From Rebecca billardiae RCC1528 (lineage: Eukaryota > Haptophyta): 64,000 nt of DNA. Shown here piece after piece: positions 9,002 through 17,821 of this stretch (its first letter is position 1; the number at the start of each line of letters is the position of its first letter). The DNA lies in assembly GCA_965240325.2 (NCBI GenBank), contig OZ251228.1:2480001-2544000 (forward strand), written 5' to 3'. The position numbers and the translations under genes were made by a program. Under the pieces are notes generated by a model. It searched no databases. It saw nothing but the letters and a program-made list of their open reading frames with translations, and had not been told where the DNA came from.

Positions 9002-10999
9002 CTAGACGCGGCCCACGCCCGTGTGCTGCTGCACGTGCGCTGTCTCGGCGTGCGCGCCGGCCAAGTGGCCAAGGCTCCCGCACAGAGCGCACTTGGTGGC
9101 GTGCGCGAGCGTGAAGTTGTGCTGCATCTGCGCAGACGGTTGGCCGCCGGCCGACCGGTACGCGGCGAACAGCGGGCACGCCGCCGCGGAGCAGTCGCCG
9201 AATGGCTGGTGCCGTAGGCAGCCGTGCGCGCGGAAGACGCGGTGGTTGGCCTCCGAGAGCAGGGGCCGCCCGCTCGCGTCGCACACACCCCCGTACCGCG
9301 CCAGCTCGCGCGCCAGCGTCAGCGGCGGCACGCCCCCCGCAGAGGCGGCGCCCGGGAACGGTTGCGGCAGCGTCCGCGGCGGCCCGCCTGGCGGCGGGGG
9401 CGGCGGGCCGGGAGGCGGCGCCTGCGGCCCCGGCGGGTACGGCGCCGGTGTGTACGGCGCCGGCCCGGGCGCCCAGGCCGAACCCGCCGGCGGCACGTAC
9501 GTGAGCGCGAGCGGCGCGGGCCCGGGCTGCGCCCCCTGTACCGGCGGCGCCGGCGGGGCCGGCGCTGCCGCCTGCAGCCCCTGCGGGTACGGCGCCGGCG
9601 GGCACAGCGCCGGGCGGGGCGCCCAGGACGATCCTGCCGAGGGTGCGCACGTGAACGAGAGCGGCACGGGCCCGTGCGGCGCCACCTGCATCGGCGCCGA
9701 CCACGACCAGCAGCCCCACTCCGCTGCGCCGGGCGCCGCCCCGCCAAAGCCGGGCGACAGGTCCTGCACCATCAGCGACGGCGGCGGCGGCGGAATCGGC
9801 ATGCTCCCACCGTAGACGCGCATCAGCGGGCGCATGGCAAACTTGTCATGGAAGGGGTTGTCGTTCTTGTAGCAGTCGAAGAACGGCTCCCGCCCGCCAC
9901 CGATGCTCGCCACCAGCGCCGCCACGCCCGAGCGCGCGTCGAGCACCCGCCCGAGGCTCTCCGAGAATTCAGAGTGGAACTGTGCCGCCGCCCGCCAGTC
10001 GCGCGCCTCAGCGAGCTGCATCACGAAGCCCCTGTACTCGCGCAGCACCTCGGCGTCACCCGCGCGCGTGCAGAAGCCCTCGGCCTGCTCGACGAGCAGT
10101 ATGAAGTGGAGCTGGCTGAGGAGCTGGTAGGCCTCGCGCAGCTCGCCCTTCGTGTTGAAGTAGACGCTTCGATCGACCTGCGCGTGCGGCACCTCAGCCA
10201 TGTTGAAGGACTCCCAGACGACCGAACCCGCCGCGTTCGCCGGCACGCCCAAGCCGCGCCGCATGGACGAAAACGCCCCGCGAGCCGGGAAGCTCGGCCT
10301 CCCCCCCCCGGTCCCACGGAGTTGGCCGCCCGCGCCGCCCGCGAGCGCGCAAGCGTTCGCGAACTCGTGCGCGGCCCCCGCAAGGAAGCCAGCCCCACCG
10401 AAGGGGACGGGATGCGGCACGAGCGAGCTGGGCGGGGCGAGGGGCGCCGCCGCGTCCGGCGCCGGCCGGACGCCCCAGGGCGGCGGCCGCGGCGGCGGGA
10501 CAGAGGTGGGCCCCGTCGGTGCGCCGTCGGCGGGCGGCGCGCCCGAGAGGCCACCGACCGCCCCATCACCCGCACCGTTGCCGTGGACGCCGCGAAGGAA
10601 GTCAGTGAGGCTGTTCGCGAGGTCGGGTGGTAGGCCAGTCGGAATGCCCGGCTGGCCAGCGGGCGCGGCCGGGGGGGCGGGTGCCTGCGGCTGCGCAGCA
10701 GCCGCCGTCGACGCGGCGCCGGCCGCTCGCCCGGGCGCGGGCGCGGGAGCAGCCCCCGCCGTCGTCCTGGCACCGGCCGCCGGCGCGGTCGCGGGCGGCG
10801 GCTGGACCGGCAGCGGGCCGAGCTGCTGCACCGGCGCGGCAGGCGGCAGGGTACTTGCTTGGCGGCCACCCGCGCGCCCACCCCGGCCCCGACCGCGGCC
10901 CCCGCCGCCGCGCCCACGAGCGCCGAGGACCTGCTGGTTGACGACGGCCGCTGCCGCCGCGCGGCGCCGCGACACGCGTTGGACTGCAGGCACCGCCAT
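9002..10999 (-). CDS. Gag-like nucleocapsid protein, 665 aa
   Basis: The Met at 10999 lies 11 nt inside the end of direct repeat 2, so translation would begin just after the repeat, as in a 5'-LTR arrangement. The open frame continues upstream into the repeat (to 11197), but that part is repeat sequence. The N-terminal half is Arg/Ala/Pro-rich and low-complexity. A more structured block in the middle (around FNMAEVPHAQVDRSVYFNTK) is helix-forming and may be the capsid-like part. Towards the C-terminus are Pro/Gly-rich segments and then two Cys/His clusters, the last being CALCGSLGHLAGAH (C-x2-C-x4-H-x4-H), a variant of the CCHC zinc knuckle. It is followed after 6 nt by the RT gene. Confidence 0.75.
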   Translation of the reverse strand: MAVPAVQRVSRRRAAAAAVVNQQVLGARGRGGGGRGRGRGGRAGGRQASTLPPAAPVQQLGPLPVQPPPATAPAAGARTTAGAAPAPAPGRAAGAASTAAAAQPQAPAPPAAPAGQPGIPTGLPPDLANSLTDFLRGVHGNGAGDGAVGGLSGAPPADGAPTGPTSVPPPRPPPWGVRPAPDAAAPLAPPSSLVPHPVPFGGAGFLAGAAHEFANACALAGGAGGQLRGTGGGRPSFPARGAFSSMRRGLGVPANAAGSVVWESFNMAEVPHAQVDRSVYFNTKGELREAYQLLSQLHFILLVEQAEGFCTRAGDAEVLREYRGFVMQLAEARDWRAAAQFHSEFSESLGRVLDARSGVAALVASIGGGREPFFDCYKNDNPFHDKFAMRPLMRVYGGSMPIPPPPPSLMVQDLSPGFGGAAPGAAEWGCWSWSAPMQVAPHGPVPLSFTCAPSAGSSWAPRPALCPPAPYPQGLQAAAPAPPAPPVQGAQPGPAPLALTYVPPAGSAWAPGPAPYTPAPYPPGPQAPPPGPPPPPPGGPPRTLPQPFPGAASAGGVPPLTLARELARYGGVCDASGRPLLSEANHRVFRAHGCLRHQPFGDCSAAACPLFAAYRSAGGQPSAQMQHNFTLAHATKCALCGSLGHLAGAHAETAHVQQHTGVGRV

Positions 11000-11009
11000 G
11001 TCGGGACGG

Positions 11010-11444
11010 CGGGAGGCGGAGGAGCGCAGCTGGTTGTCCGTGCGGCTGCTCGGCGCCAAGCGTGGCCCGTCGGCTGGGTTTGGTAGTCGGGCGGCGGTCC
11101 GGTCGGCGGTCGGGCAGGGCGAGGTGCGCCGTGCGGTCGGGCGGGAAAGCGGACGGCTGCTGGGCGAAACTCGCTCCTGTTCGCCAAAGCCGGTCACTGC
11201 CCGTCAACTCCCGGCGCGCGCTCACTTTTCTGCGGTCCGCGCCAAAAGCGAGCTGCCACACGCTCGGAACGCTGTCCGGGGGCGCGCTGCGAGCTCCGAG
11301 CTCCGAGCCCGTCCGGGCGGGGGTGCGGTCGGAGGGGCGCTGGAGGAGGGTATCGGGCGGCGGCGAAGCGGCGCCGGCAGTCATAACGCGATAACCGCCG
11401 CAGACTGCCAAACCCGCCACTCCCGTCGCGTCGGCCATCGCCCC
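11010..11444 (-). repeat. 435-bp direct repeat 2 (LTR-like, proximal copy)
   Basis: Appears identical to 4951-5385. It is upstream of the gag-like gene and its other edge touches the right TIR with no intervening base. The absence of visible divergence between the two copies suggests recent activity or gene conversion. Confidence 0.8.
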
Positions 11445-11514
11445 GAATCGGCCCCTCGCTCAGAGCGCTCTGAGCGAGGGGGCCGATTCAGAGCGTCTGA
11501 CTGTAAGTTCCCCG
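11445..11514 (-). repeat. Right terminal inverted repeat of the composite element
   Basis: Reverse complement of 2366-2435. Palindrome at 11445-11489. It is followed directly by the target duplication GCAGTAGTT. Confidence 0.9.
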
Positions 11515-11521
11515 GCAGTAG

Positions 11522-12337
11522 TTGCACAGTAGTACTGCGGAGCGCACTATCGCAGTCACAGATATGATACACCTGAGAGTACCTTATAGGAGTAACGTCA
11601 TGTTACGTTTCCGTCGAGAGTCCCGCCCACCGTTGGCGCGGGTCACGATCGATCGAACGGACCACCGGTCTCCCGTCCCGCCTGGCATCCGCACACCTCC
11701 ACCCGAGACGATGCGCGCCTCAACTCCGGCCAGCGCCTGCCGCATCGTATGCCTCGTATTATATCTCCTTCAGAGTGGGGTCGGCAGGGATGTCACATCT
11801 CCACTCCACCTGGAAGATGACAAGCCTCCAGCAATGTCGACTGCGACCGACTCGCACGAGTGCACCGCGACCTCGCAGCCGCACTCCAACGACCATGGCC
11901 AACATCCCAAGGATCGACAAGCCTATGGCCATGGGACAGTGGACAACGGTAAGTACCTACTAGTACTATCGTTGTACGATGATCGACAAGGCAATGACGC
12001 TGAGACGGAGGACAACGGCAATGACCTACTAACGTTGTACGAGCGCGGGTTCCCTCGCGCTTGGGAGGCGCTTCAACAGCATACGCCTCGTCTTGTGAAA
12101 GATTTTGAGTTCTCATCCACGGCCGAGATTCCATGCAACGTGGCCTTCTGCCAACGCCTCGAATCGTCCCTGAAAAGAAAGCACCTTGCCCAGCAAGTGC
12201 GACGACGCACACTGCACTTCCTGAGTATCCTCGAGCGCACAGTCGTCCATTTCGTCTGGGCGTTCATCACGGGGTTTGGCGTCAGAATGCATGCCGTGCT
12301 CACACTCTCACTGCGTTTCCAGTGGCAGCAGGGTTGA
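11522..12337 (+). CDS. Hypothetical ORF, 271 aa
   Basis: An open frame in DNA of lower GC content than its neighbours. The product is polar with an acidic middle and no recognised domain, signal peptide or repeat. Its first Met overlaps the target duplication of the adjacent mobile element, so the start is doubtful. It may be a chance frame. Confidence 0.2.
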   Translation: MHSSTAERTIAVTDMIHLRVPYRSNVMLRFRRESRPPLARVTIDRTDHRSPVPPGIRTPPPETMRASTPASACRIVCLVLYLLQSGVGRDVTSPLHLEDDKPPAMSTATDSHECTATSQPHSNDHGQHPKDRQAYGHGTVDNGKYLLVLSLYDDRQGNDAETEDNGNDLLTLYERGFPRAWEALQQHTPRLVKDFEFSSTAEIPCNVAFCQRLESSLKRKHLAQQVRRRTLHFLSILERTVVHFVWAFITGFGVRMHAVLTLSLRFQWQQG

Positions 12338-12392
12338 GGCGCGGGAGACCTGCTCACGTCGTCAAGCGGCTGAGATGGTACTACTACTACTA

Positions 12393-12393
<1 letters not shown>

Positions 12394-12442
<49 letters not shown>
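12394..12442 (+). repeat. (AG)n microsatellite
   Basis: About 49 bp of uninterrupted AG dinucleotides. The region from 12443 to about 13646 holds only the short dispersed repeat at 12635 and GC-rich sequence with no convincing gene. Confidence 0.95.
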
Positions 12443-12445
<3 letters not shown>

Positions 12446-12634
12446 CTAGCTAGTTCTACTACTAGTTAGTTACAAACTGATGTTGACTGATGTACAGTAG
12501 TTACAACGACGGACTGCAGCCAGCATAGTACTGACGCGACACGCGCCGTGTAGGCTGATGTAACTAGCATAACTACCCGACGGCCGCGGACCGTAGGCTC
12601 CGCCCGCGCAGGCTTGTTACCGCCTAACCTATAT

Positions 12635-12690
12635 GATCGGCTACGCCGATCTTCGGGTAGTGAACAACGAAGTTGAGGGCGCACGGCCCT
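12635..12690 (+). repeat. 56-bp dispersed repeat, copy 1
   Basis: Matches 25347-25402 with about two differences. It begins with the hairpin GATCGGCTACGCCGATC and continues into a GC-rich tail ending GGCCCT. Probably the end of a small transposable element. Confidence 0.7.
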
Positions 12691-13646
12691 AGTGGCTAGT
12701 CACCATCACGCAGCTAGTGAGCTTGTGAATGTGAGCAGCAGCCGCGGCTTGTGACGACACGGTCGGACGGTCGGACGGTGCCGGTGCGGCGGGGGCAGCG
12801 GCGGCGCGACGGCGTCGGCGGTGGCGCGCTCGTACAGCGTCTGCAGCACGTGCGCAGCGTGACTGCGTGTGCAGCAGCGCGCCGCTCAGCTCCCGCCGCT
12901 CCACGCCGCCGCAGCGGCGCGCGCGGCGCGCGCCCGCCTCGGCCGCGGCCGCGCCCGCCACCATCCGTCGCGCCGCCGCCAGCTGCTGCGCGGACCCGTT
13001 GCACGCGTGAGCGCCGAAAAAACGACACTTTGGCAGTGATAGTCATCACCGTCGCCGCATCGTGGGCATGCCGCTGCCGCCGCCGGCGGCGGCAGCGGGA
13101 GCGTAGCAGCAGATCTACCACCTTCCGCGTTACGCGCTGCGTCGTGCGCGCCAGGTGGCAGGTTTCCCAGGTCCGCCGCGCGGAAGGCAGCGTGAGCGGT
13201 CGGCGAGCGCACGGAGGTGAGAAGTAAGCGCGCATCGTGAGAGCTTCAGCAGCTTGCCCACGCGCTTCACGAAGGCGGTGCGGTTGCGTGCGCACGCCTT
13301 CTGTACCCGTACACGCGATCAAAGCGTGAGCCACTCCCTAGGTCTTGCCTGCGCATCGCGGGCCGCGCCTCGTCTCCTGAATCCTCGTTTACGAGGACAG
13401 CACGTGTATCTGTGTACGCGCTCGCGGCCGATGGCGGCTCCCCGCGTCGAGAGCCGTTTGGCTGGAGCCGCATCCAAGGGCATATATCGTCACGGCCCCA
13501 CCCGATGCTGACGCTGAGGTGGCGTGCTTGCCGAAGGTAGCCGCATTGGCTGATCTCTCTGCCTTTGGGCAACCCTTTGCAACCGCGCCGGCTCACGCTG
13601 CCAGCGCGCGCGCGGCGTGGCTTCGTGGTGGACACCTGCCCTGGGT

Positions 13647-13790
13647 TTTGTCGTTCGTTCTCAGCGACGGTTGGGTCGATTGACATGCGGATTGGATTGG
13701 TGCATTGCGAATCGGCTTCGCAATGCACCATTGCGCTCGGATCGGCGCGGACGTCAGCCATGCGGCAGCGCGAGCGACAAAACCGCGAGA
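13647..13790. repeat. Imperfect inverted repeat with a perfect 14-bp core hairpin
   Basis: Positions 13698-13730 form a perfect stem (TGGTGCATTGCGAA, loop TCGGC). The complementarity extends, with mismatches, about 50 bp further on each side to GTTTTGTCG and CGACAAAAC. This is a MITE-like foldback, or a structured RNA. Confidence 0.6.
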
Positions 13791-13825
13791 TTTCATACGC
13801 TTGTCGTTTTTTCATACGCTCACGG

Positions 13826-14740
13826 TTACTCACCCGTGCAACGGGTCTGCGCCGTCGGTGACGGCGGCGGGTCGAGTGCAGAGGAGGTGGATGAGCCAGT
13901 GCAGCTCGGACTGCGTGACGTCCACGTCCACCACCGCGTCCTCCTTCGCCACCGCCATCTCCTCCGCCCGCCCCGCCCCCCAGCGGCGGTCCCACCACTT
14001 AGTAGGCGGCGACCGCGGCCCGGCGCACGCCGCCGTGACGCCGCGGGCGCCCGGCGAGCGCTCGGATGACGAACCGGCTGGGCGGCAGCGTGGGCGGCGA
14101 GGCGACGCGCTCTCCGCCGCTGACGGAGGAGTTGACGGAGGTCGTGCGCGCGAGGTCGGCGGCGGTGTGCGCGGCGGCGCTGGGCGAGTGCGCCAGCCTC
14201 TCGGGCAGCACATGCGCCACATGCCCCGCCGCGCGCCCGCCGCCGCCCAGGCTCCCGCGCTCGGCCGCGCGCCGCGCCGCCGCGCTGTCCGGATGGCGCA
14301 CCTCCCTCGACTGCGCCGCCACCATCGCCCTCGCTCCCTGCAGTGGCCGCCCCCGCCGCCTGCCGTGACGCGCTCGCCGCGCGCCGTTCGGGCGGCACTC
14401 GCGGGCGGCGGCGTCGGCTGAGAGCCGGCGGCGGTGACGCGCGGGCGGCCGCCGCTGGCGAGGGTGAGGACGGACATGCCGTTCGGCGCGCCTCCCTCGT
14501 CCGTGCCGCCACCACCGCCCTCGCTCCCTTCAGCCGCCGCCCCCGACGCCTCCGCCTGGCCGCTACAAAGGCCGCCGCATCGCACCGGGACTCGCGCCGA
14601 CGTGCGGGCGGCGGTTGGATCGTGACTGTTCGCGACCAGAGAGCCCAGAAGTGACGGTTCGTTAACTCGTACCATAAAACTTTACTACAAGAGGCAGAAT
14701 CAAAGCCGATCGCTGCCCTTTCAAGTTGTCCAGGACACAC
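13826..14740 (-). CDS. Weak hypothetical gene, possibly spliced
   Basis: Two overlapping minus-strand frames are open here. The most protein-like piece is near the low-coordinate end, where one frame contains EEMAVAKEDAVVDVDVTQSE followed by a hydrophobic stretch. A different frame around 14000-14200 (for example TTSVNSSVSGGERVASPPTL) also looks plausible. This could mean an intron joins them, but I could not fix the junction. No family recognised. Confidence 0.25.
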   Translation of the reverse strand: MCPGQLERAAIGFDSASCSKVLWYELTNRHFWALWSRTVTIQPPPARRRESRCDAAAFVAARRRRRGRRLKGARAVVAARTREARRTACPSSPSPAAAARASPPPALSRRRRPRVPPERRAASASRQAAGAATAGSEGDGGGAVEGGAPSGQRGGAARGRAREPGRRRARGGACGACAAREAGALAQRRRAHRRRPRAHDLRQLLRQRRRARRLAAHAAAQPVRHPSARRAPAASRRRAPGRGRRLLSGGTAAGGRGGRRRWRWRRRTRWWTWTSRSPSCTGSSTSSALDPPPSPTAQTRCTGE

Positions 14741-14990
14741 TCGTTTTCAGAGAGCTGTTAATCCTCGCGGCTCGCAGATAGAGATGTCGAATCCCACCCG
14801 CATTGTAATACGTTGATACTGAAACGTTGTTTTTGAAGTGTGGTTCTCTTCAGAGGAGAAGGATAATAGGAGACGATACTTTACTCTTTGAATTGGAATC
14901 AGCAAACCAAAAGTGTATATCAGCAGGAGAATCACGAACGGCCCACCATAATTATCAGAAAGATGCAGACGCCTTTGTCCTATTCGAGTT

Positions 14991-15208
14991 CGATTTCTTC
15001 TATTACTTACTATCCAAGGATTAAGGAGCAGTACAAACGCAATCATGAGCAGCGATATCGAGTCAAATGCGGATTTCACACCTAAATCCACCTACAAAAA
15101 TCCCCCAAATCCTGCGCGCATCCTCTTTTTTTATTTTGCGGAGCACGTGCGCCGCCCCCCCCCGGCTTTCGCTCACGCTCAGACCTTTCGGGGGGGCCGT
15201 GCGCCATG
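14991..15208 (+). repeat. Dispersed repeat of about 220 bp, copy 1
   Basis: Nearly identical to 29621-29844. The similarity continues weakly to the left (about 14950-14990), where the other copy is interrupted by the 2.6-kb element at 27007-29611. It includes a run of C's and is followed by CT-rich microsatellite sequence to about 15262. Bases 15263-15502 hold nothing recognisable. Confidence 0.85.
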
Positions 15209-15502
15209 ATACGCTCTCTCTCTACTCTCTCTCTCTCTGCTCTCACTGCTCTCGTAACTCTCTCTCTACTATAGCAGTACTATATATACTATGCCTGACT
15301 AATCGGTTTGCCTGGCAGCTGGCGCGGTGATTCGTCACATGCTACCAGCAGGCATCACCGCGCGCTGAGTGTATGAGTATTAAGCCTCATATCATCGACG
15401 ATATTATTACTTCATCGCGTGACTGCTAGAGCAGTGAAGAGTCTACGTCATCATAGTAGTACGACGTGAGAAGCGCGTCTGCTGTGATTCTGATGTCAAG
15501 AA

Positions 15503-17689
15503 TTAAGAGGCGGCGCCGGGCTGAAGACCGCCCGCCGCCCGCCGAACGGTCTGCTTGCGGTCCACATCGGTTGCCGGCGGCAGCGTCGTCGCATGGGAGC
15601 GCCACGACGCGCTGCCCATCTCGAGGATGCGCGAGCGCGCGCGGCGGAACGCAAAGCGCTCGTCCGCGCCCGTGAACGTTGCGTCGTGCACGAGCCGCTT
15701 GCGCGAGTCCGCGGAGACGACCGCCGCCGCGGGCTGCACGTCCAGCGGCGCGTTCGTGTTGCCGATCAGCGTACCCAGCTCGCCCGACTTGCCGCTCTCC
15801 CCCTCAAACTCGAGCCCCTCGAGCGTCGCCGCGTCCATGCGCGCCGCCGCCGCCGCCGCGTGCGCGCCCGCCTCCCCGCCGGCGTCCATCCCGGTGAAGA
15901 GCGCCTCGAGCGGCGCCTCCGCCTGCACGAGCAGCGCCGCGCGCGCGTTGTACAGCTGGTCGACGAGCGTGATGAAGCGGCGCGCGCGGTCGCGCGTCTC
16001 CGCGCTCATGCGCGGCACGCCCTCGACGCACACGGTGTGGAAGTGCGACGCGATCGCCACAAAGTCGGCCGCGCCGAGCGGCCGGTCGCACAGCTCGTCG
16101 AAGCGGAACCAGGCGGCGCCCGCGCGCTGCCGCGGCACGCGGAGCGTGCGGCCGAAGACGACGGGGATGGCGGCCTCGCGCGCGGCGTCGAGGGGCACGC
16201 CGGCGGCGAGCTCGAACGCGCGCGCGAGCTCGCGGTGCGTGTCCTCGCACAGCGGGTGCAGGTACGAACGCACGGCGGGCGCGGCGCTCGGCGGCGCGCG
16301 CGTCGACCCGTCGGTGCGCGCAGCCGGCGCGCCCGCGGCCGGCGCGTCTGGCGCGCTGCCGAGGTGCTCGCCCGGCTGCGCGTCGCGCGCGGGCTCCTCC
16401 GCGCCCCCGGCGGCAGCAGACGCGGCGAGCCACGCGCGGTAGTCCCCGTTGGTGCCGCGCAGGTGCACGGGCTCGCACGCGCGCGCCAGCACCTCCCCGA
16501 ACGCCGCCTGCGGGTGGCGGCGGTGCTGCGAGCTCCCGCGCAGCTCGTCGAGCGAGCGGTTGCACGTGGCGACGATGACCCAGCCCGCCGCGACGAGCCT
16601 GTCCAGCACGCCGCACACCACCGTCGCGTCCGCCACGTCCATCATCTGCAGCTCGTCGAAGCAGAGCAGCCCGGCCGACAGCGGCGTGCCGAGGGCCTCG
16701 GGCGCGAGGGGCACGACGCCCGCGGCGCCCGCGCCACTCGCAGGGCCGTCGGCCGGGGGCGCGCGGCCGAGGTTGGCGGCGATCTCGGCAATCACCGTGG
16801 CGGTCGCGTCGTGCTCGAGCGCCGGGCGCGGTCGCTCGCGCAGCAGCTGCTCCACGAGCGCGCCGAGCACGTGCCAGCCGTGGCCGCTCTCGGGCGGGGC
16901 GGCGGCCACGCCCGCGGCCTCGGCCTCGGGGTCGGCCGCCTGGCCCGCGGCGCGCGCGGCCTCGGCCGCGGCGCCGCTTCGGGGCGCGCCGGAGTGGCTG
17001 TGCAGCCGCGCGCTCACCTCGAGCATGAACGCGTTGTAGTGCACCCGGCGCAGGCACGGCACCGAGCCCGCCGCGCGCACGCTCTCGTAGAAGAGGTCCA
17101 TGAGCATGGTCTTGCCCACACCCACGTCTCCGTGCAGAAAGAGCCCGCGGGGCGGCGCGGGCGGCGGGGGCGGGGGCGGGAGCGGAGGGGCGGGGACGGT
17201 GTGCGCGAGCAGCGGCGCGGTCTGCGCCGCGTGCGCCGCGCCCAGGCCCGTCTGCCAGAAGGGGTGGGCCCGCTCGGCCGGCGTGAGGCCAAGTTGATCG
17301 GCCGCGGCCGAGGCGCCATCCGACGGCGCGAGCCAACGGCGCGCGCGCTGCACGAAGTCGGTGGCCATGACCAGCGGGCGGCGCCGGCGGGCAGCCTCGG
17401 CCTCTGCGGCCTGTCGCCGCGCCGCCTCGACCATATCGCGCCAGCGCTCGAGCTCATGCGCGTACGTGCGCAGCCGCGCGCCATGCTCGCGCATCGCGCC
17501 GTGCAGCTCGTCCAGCCGATGCAGCGCCGCACGCTGGCTCTCGTCGGCGAGGAGGCGACCGCCCTGCGCGTCGTACCGCTCGAGCGCTGTCGGTGCGAGC
17601 GAGGCCATGCACCTTGCCGGCTGGACCGGCCCGCGCCGCTGCCGACATGCTCGCGCGAGGAGCGTGCAAGGTGCGCGCGCCGCCATCAT
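15503..17689 (-). CDS. AFG1: AFG1/LACE1-family AAA+ ATPase, probably mitochondrial, 728 aa
   Basis: This is the AFG1 family (bacterial relative ZapE), whose members act in mitochondrial protein quality control. Walker A GDVGVGKT is at 187-194, Walker B CFDE at 343-346, and a sensor-type VATCN follows around 372-376. C-terminal AFG1 signatures include FRFDELCDRPLGAADF and FITLVDQLYN. The N-terminus is Arg/Ala-rich without acidic residues over the first 30 positions, consistent with a mitochondrial presequence. At 728 aa it is longer than the usual 360-500. The excess is low-complexity inserts: a proline run before Walker A, an Ala-rich block around 236-270, and an insert around 430-480. The single-exon frame is intact. 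It lies 132 bp from the stop of the NHL gene upstream on the same strand. Confidence 0.93.
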   Translation of the reverse strand: MMAARAPCTLLARACRQRRGPVQPARCMASLAPTALERYDAQGGRLLADESQRAALHRLDELHGAMREHGARLRTYAHELERWRDMVEAARRQAAEAEAARRRRPLVMATDFVQRARRWLAPSDGASAAADQLGLTPAERAHPFWQTGLGAAHAAQTAPLLAHTVPAPPLPPPPPPPAPPRGLFLHGDVGVGKTMLMDLFYESVRAAGSVPCLRRVHYNAFMLEVSARLHSHSGAPRSGAAAEAARAAGQAADPEAEAAGVAAAPPESGHGWHVLGALVEQLLRERPRPALEHDATATVIAEIAANLGRAPPADGPASGAGAAGVVPLAPEALGTPLSAGLLCFDELQMMDVADATVVCGVLDRLVAAGWVIVATCNRSLDELRGSSQHRRHPQAAFGEVLARACEPVHLRGTNGDYRAWLAASAAAGGAEEPARDAQPGEHLGSAPDAPAAGAPAARTDGSTRAPPSAAPAVRSYLHPLCEDTHRELARAFELAAGVPLDAAREAAIPVVFGRTLRVPRQRAGAAWFRFDELCDRPLGAADFVAIASHFHTVCVEGVPRMSAETRDRARRFITLVDQLYNARAALLVQAEAPLEALFTGMDAGGEAGAHAAAAAARMDAATLEGLEFEGESGKSGELGTLIGNTNAPLDVQPAAAVVSADSRKRLVHDATFTGADERFAFRRARSRILEMGSASWRSHATTLPPATDVDRKQTVRRAAGGLQPGAAS

Positions 17690-17821
17690 CGTGACCAGAA
17701 TCTTCCACGCCGTTTCCCGTTTCTCCGATCTACCCGGCCGTACAAGTAGCTACGACAAGTCTTACTTACTGTACTCTGTAGCATCGCGATCCCGGCTTCT
17801 GTACATCCGCGCTGCGAGCTC

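Larger units (their letters stand above)
2366..11514. mobile_element. 9.15 kb composite TIR element with 9-bp target duplication, carrying a retroelement cassette
   Basis: The ends are 70-bp inverted repeats that appear identical (2366-2435 and 11445-11514), beginning CGGGGAACTTACAG and each containing a near-perfect palindrome. They are flanked by a perfect 9-bp direct duplication GCAGTAGTT (2357-2365 and 11515-11523), which marks the unit as having inserted as one piece. Inside, in order: 600-bp inverted arms with a 1.3-kb loop, a 435-bp direct repeat, a third ORF with a minisatellite, an RT/RNase H gene, a gag-like gene, and a second 435-bp direct repeat that abuts the right TIR exactly. 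A 9-bp duplication is typical of Mutator-like DNA transposons, but no transposase of any known family was recognised. It may be a non-autonomous DNA transposon that took up a retroelement, or a single new element type. Confidence 0.8.

Noticed and set aside
15593-17749. 718-codon plus-strand frame opposite AFG1
   Set aside because: Arg/Ala/Val-rich shadow of a GC-rich gene; the minus frame has Walker motifs and family signatures.
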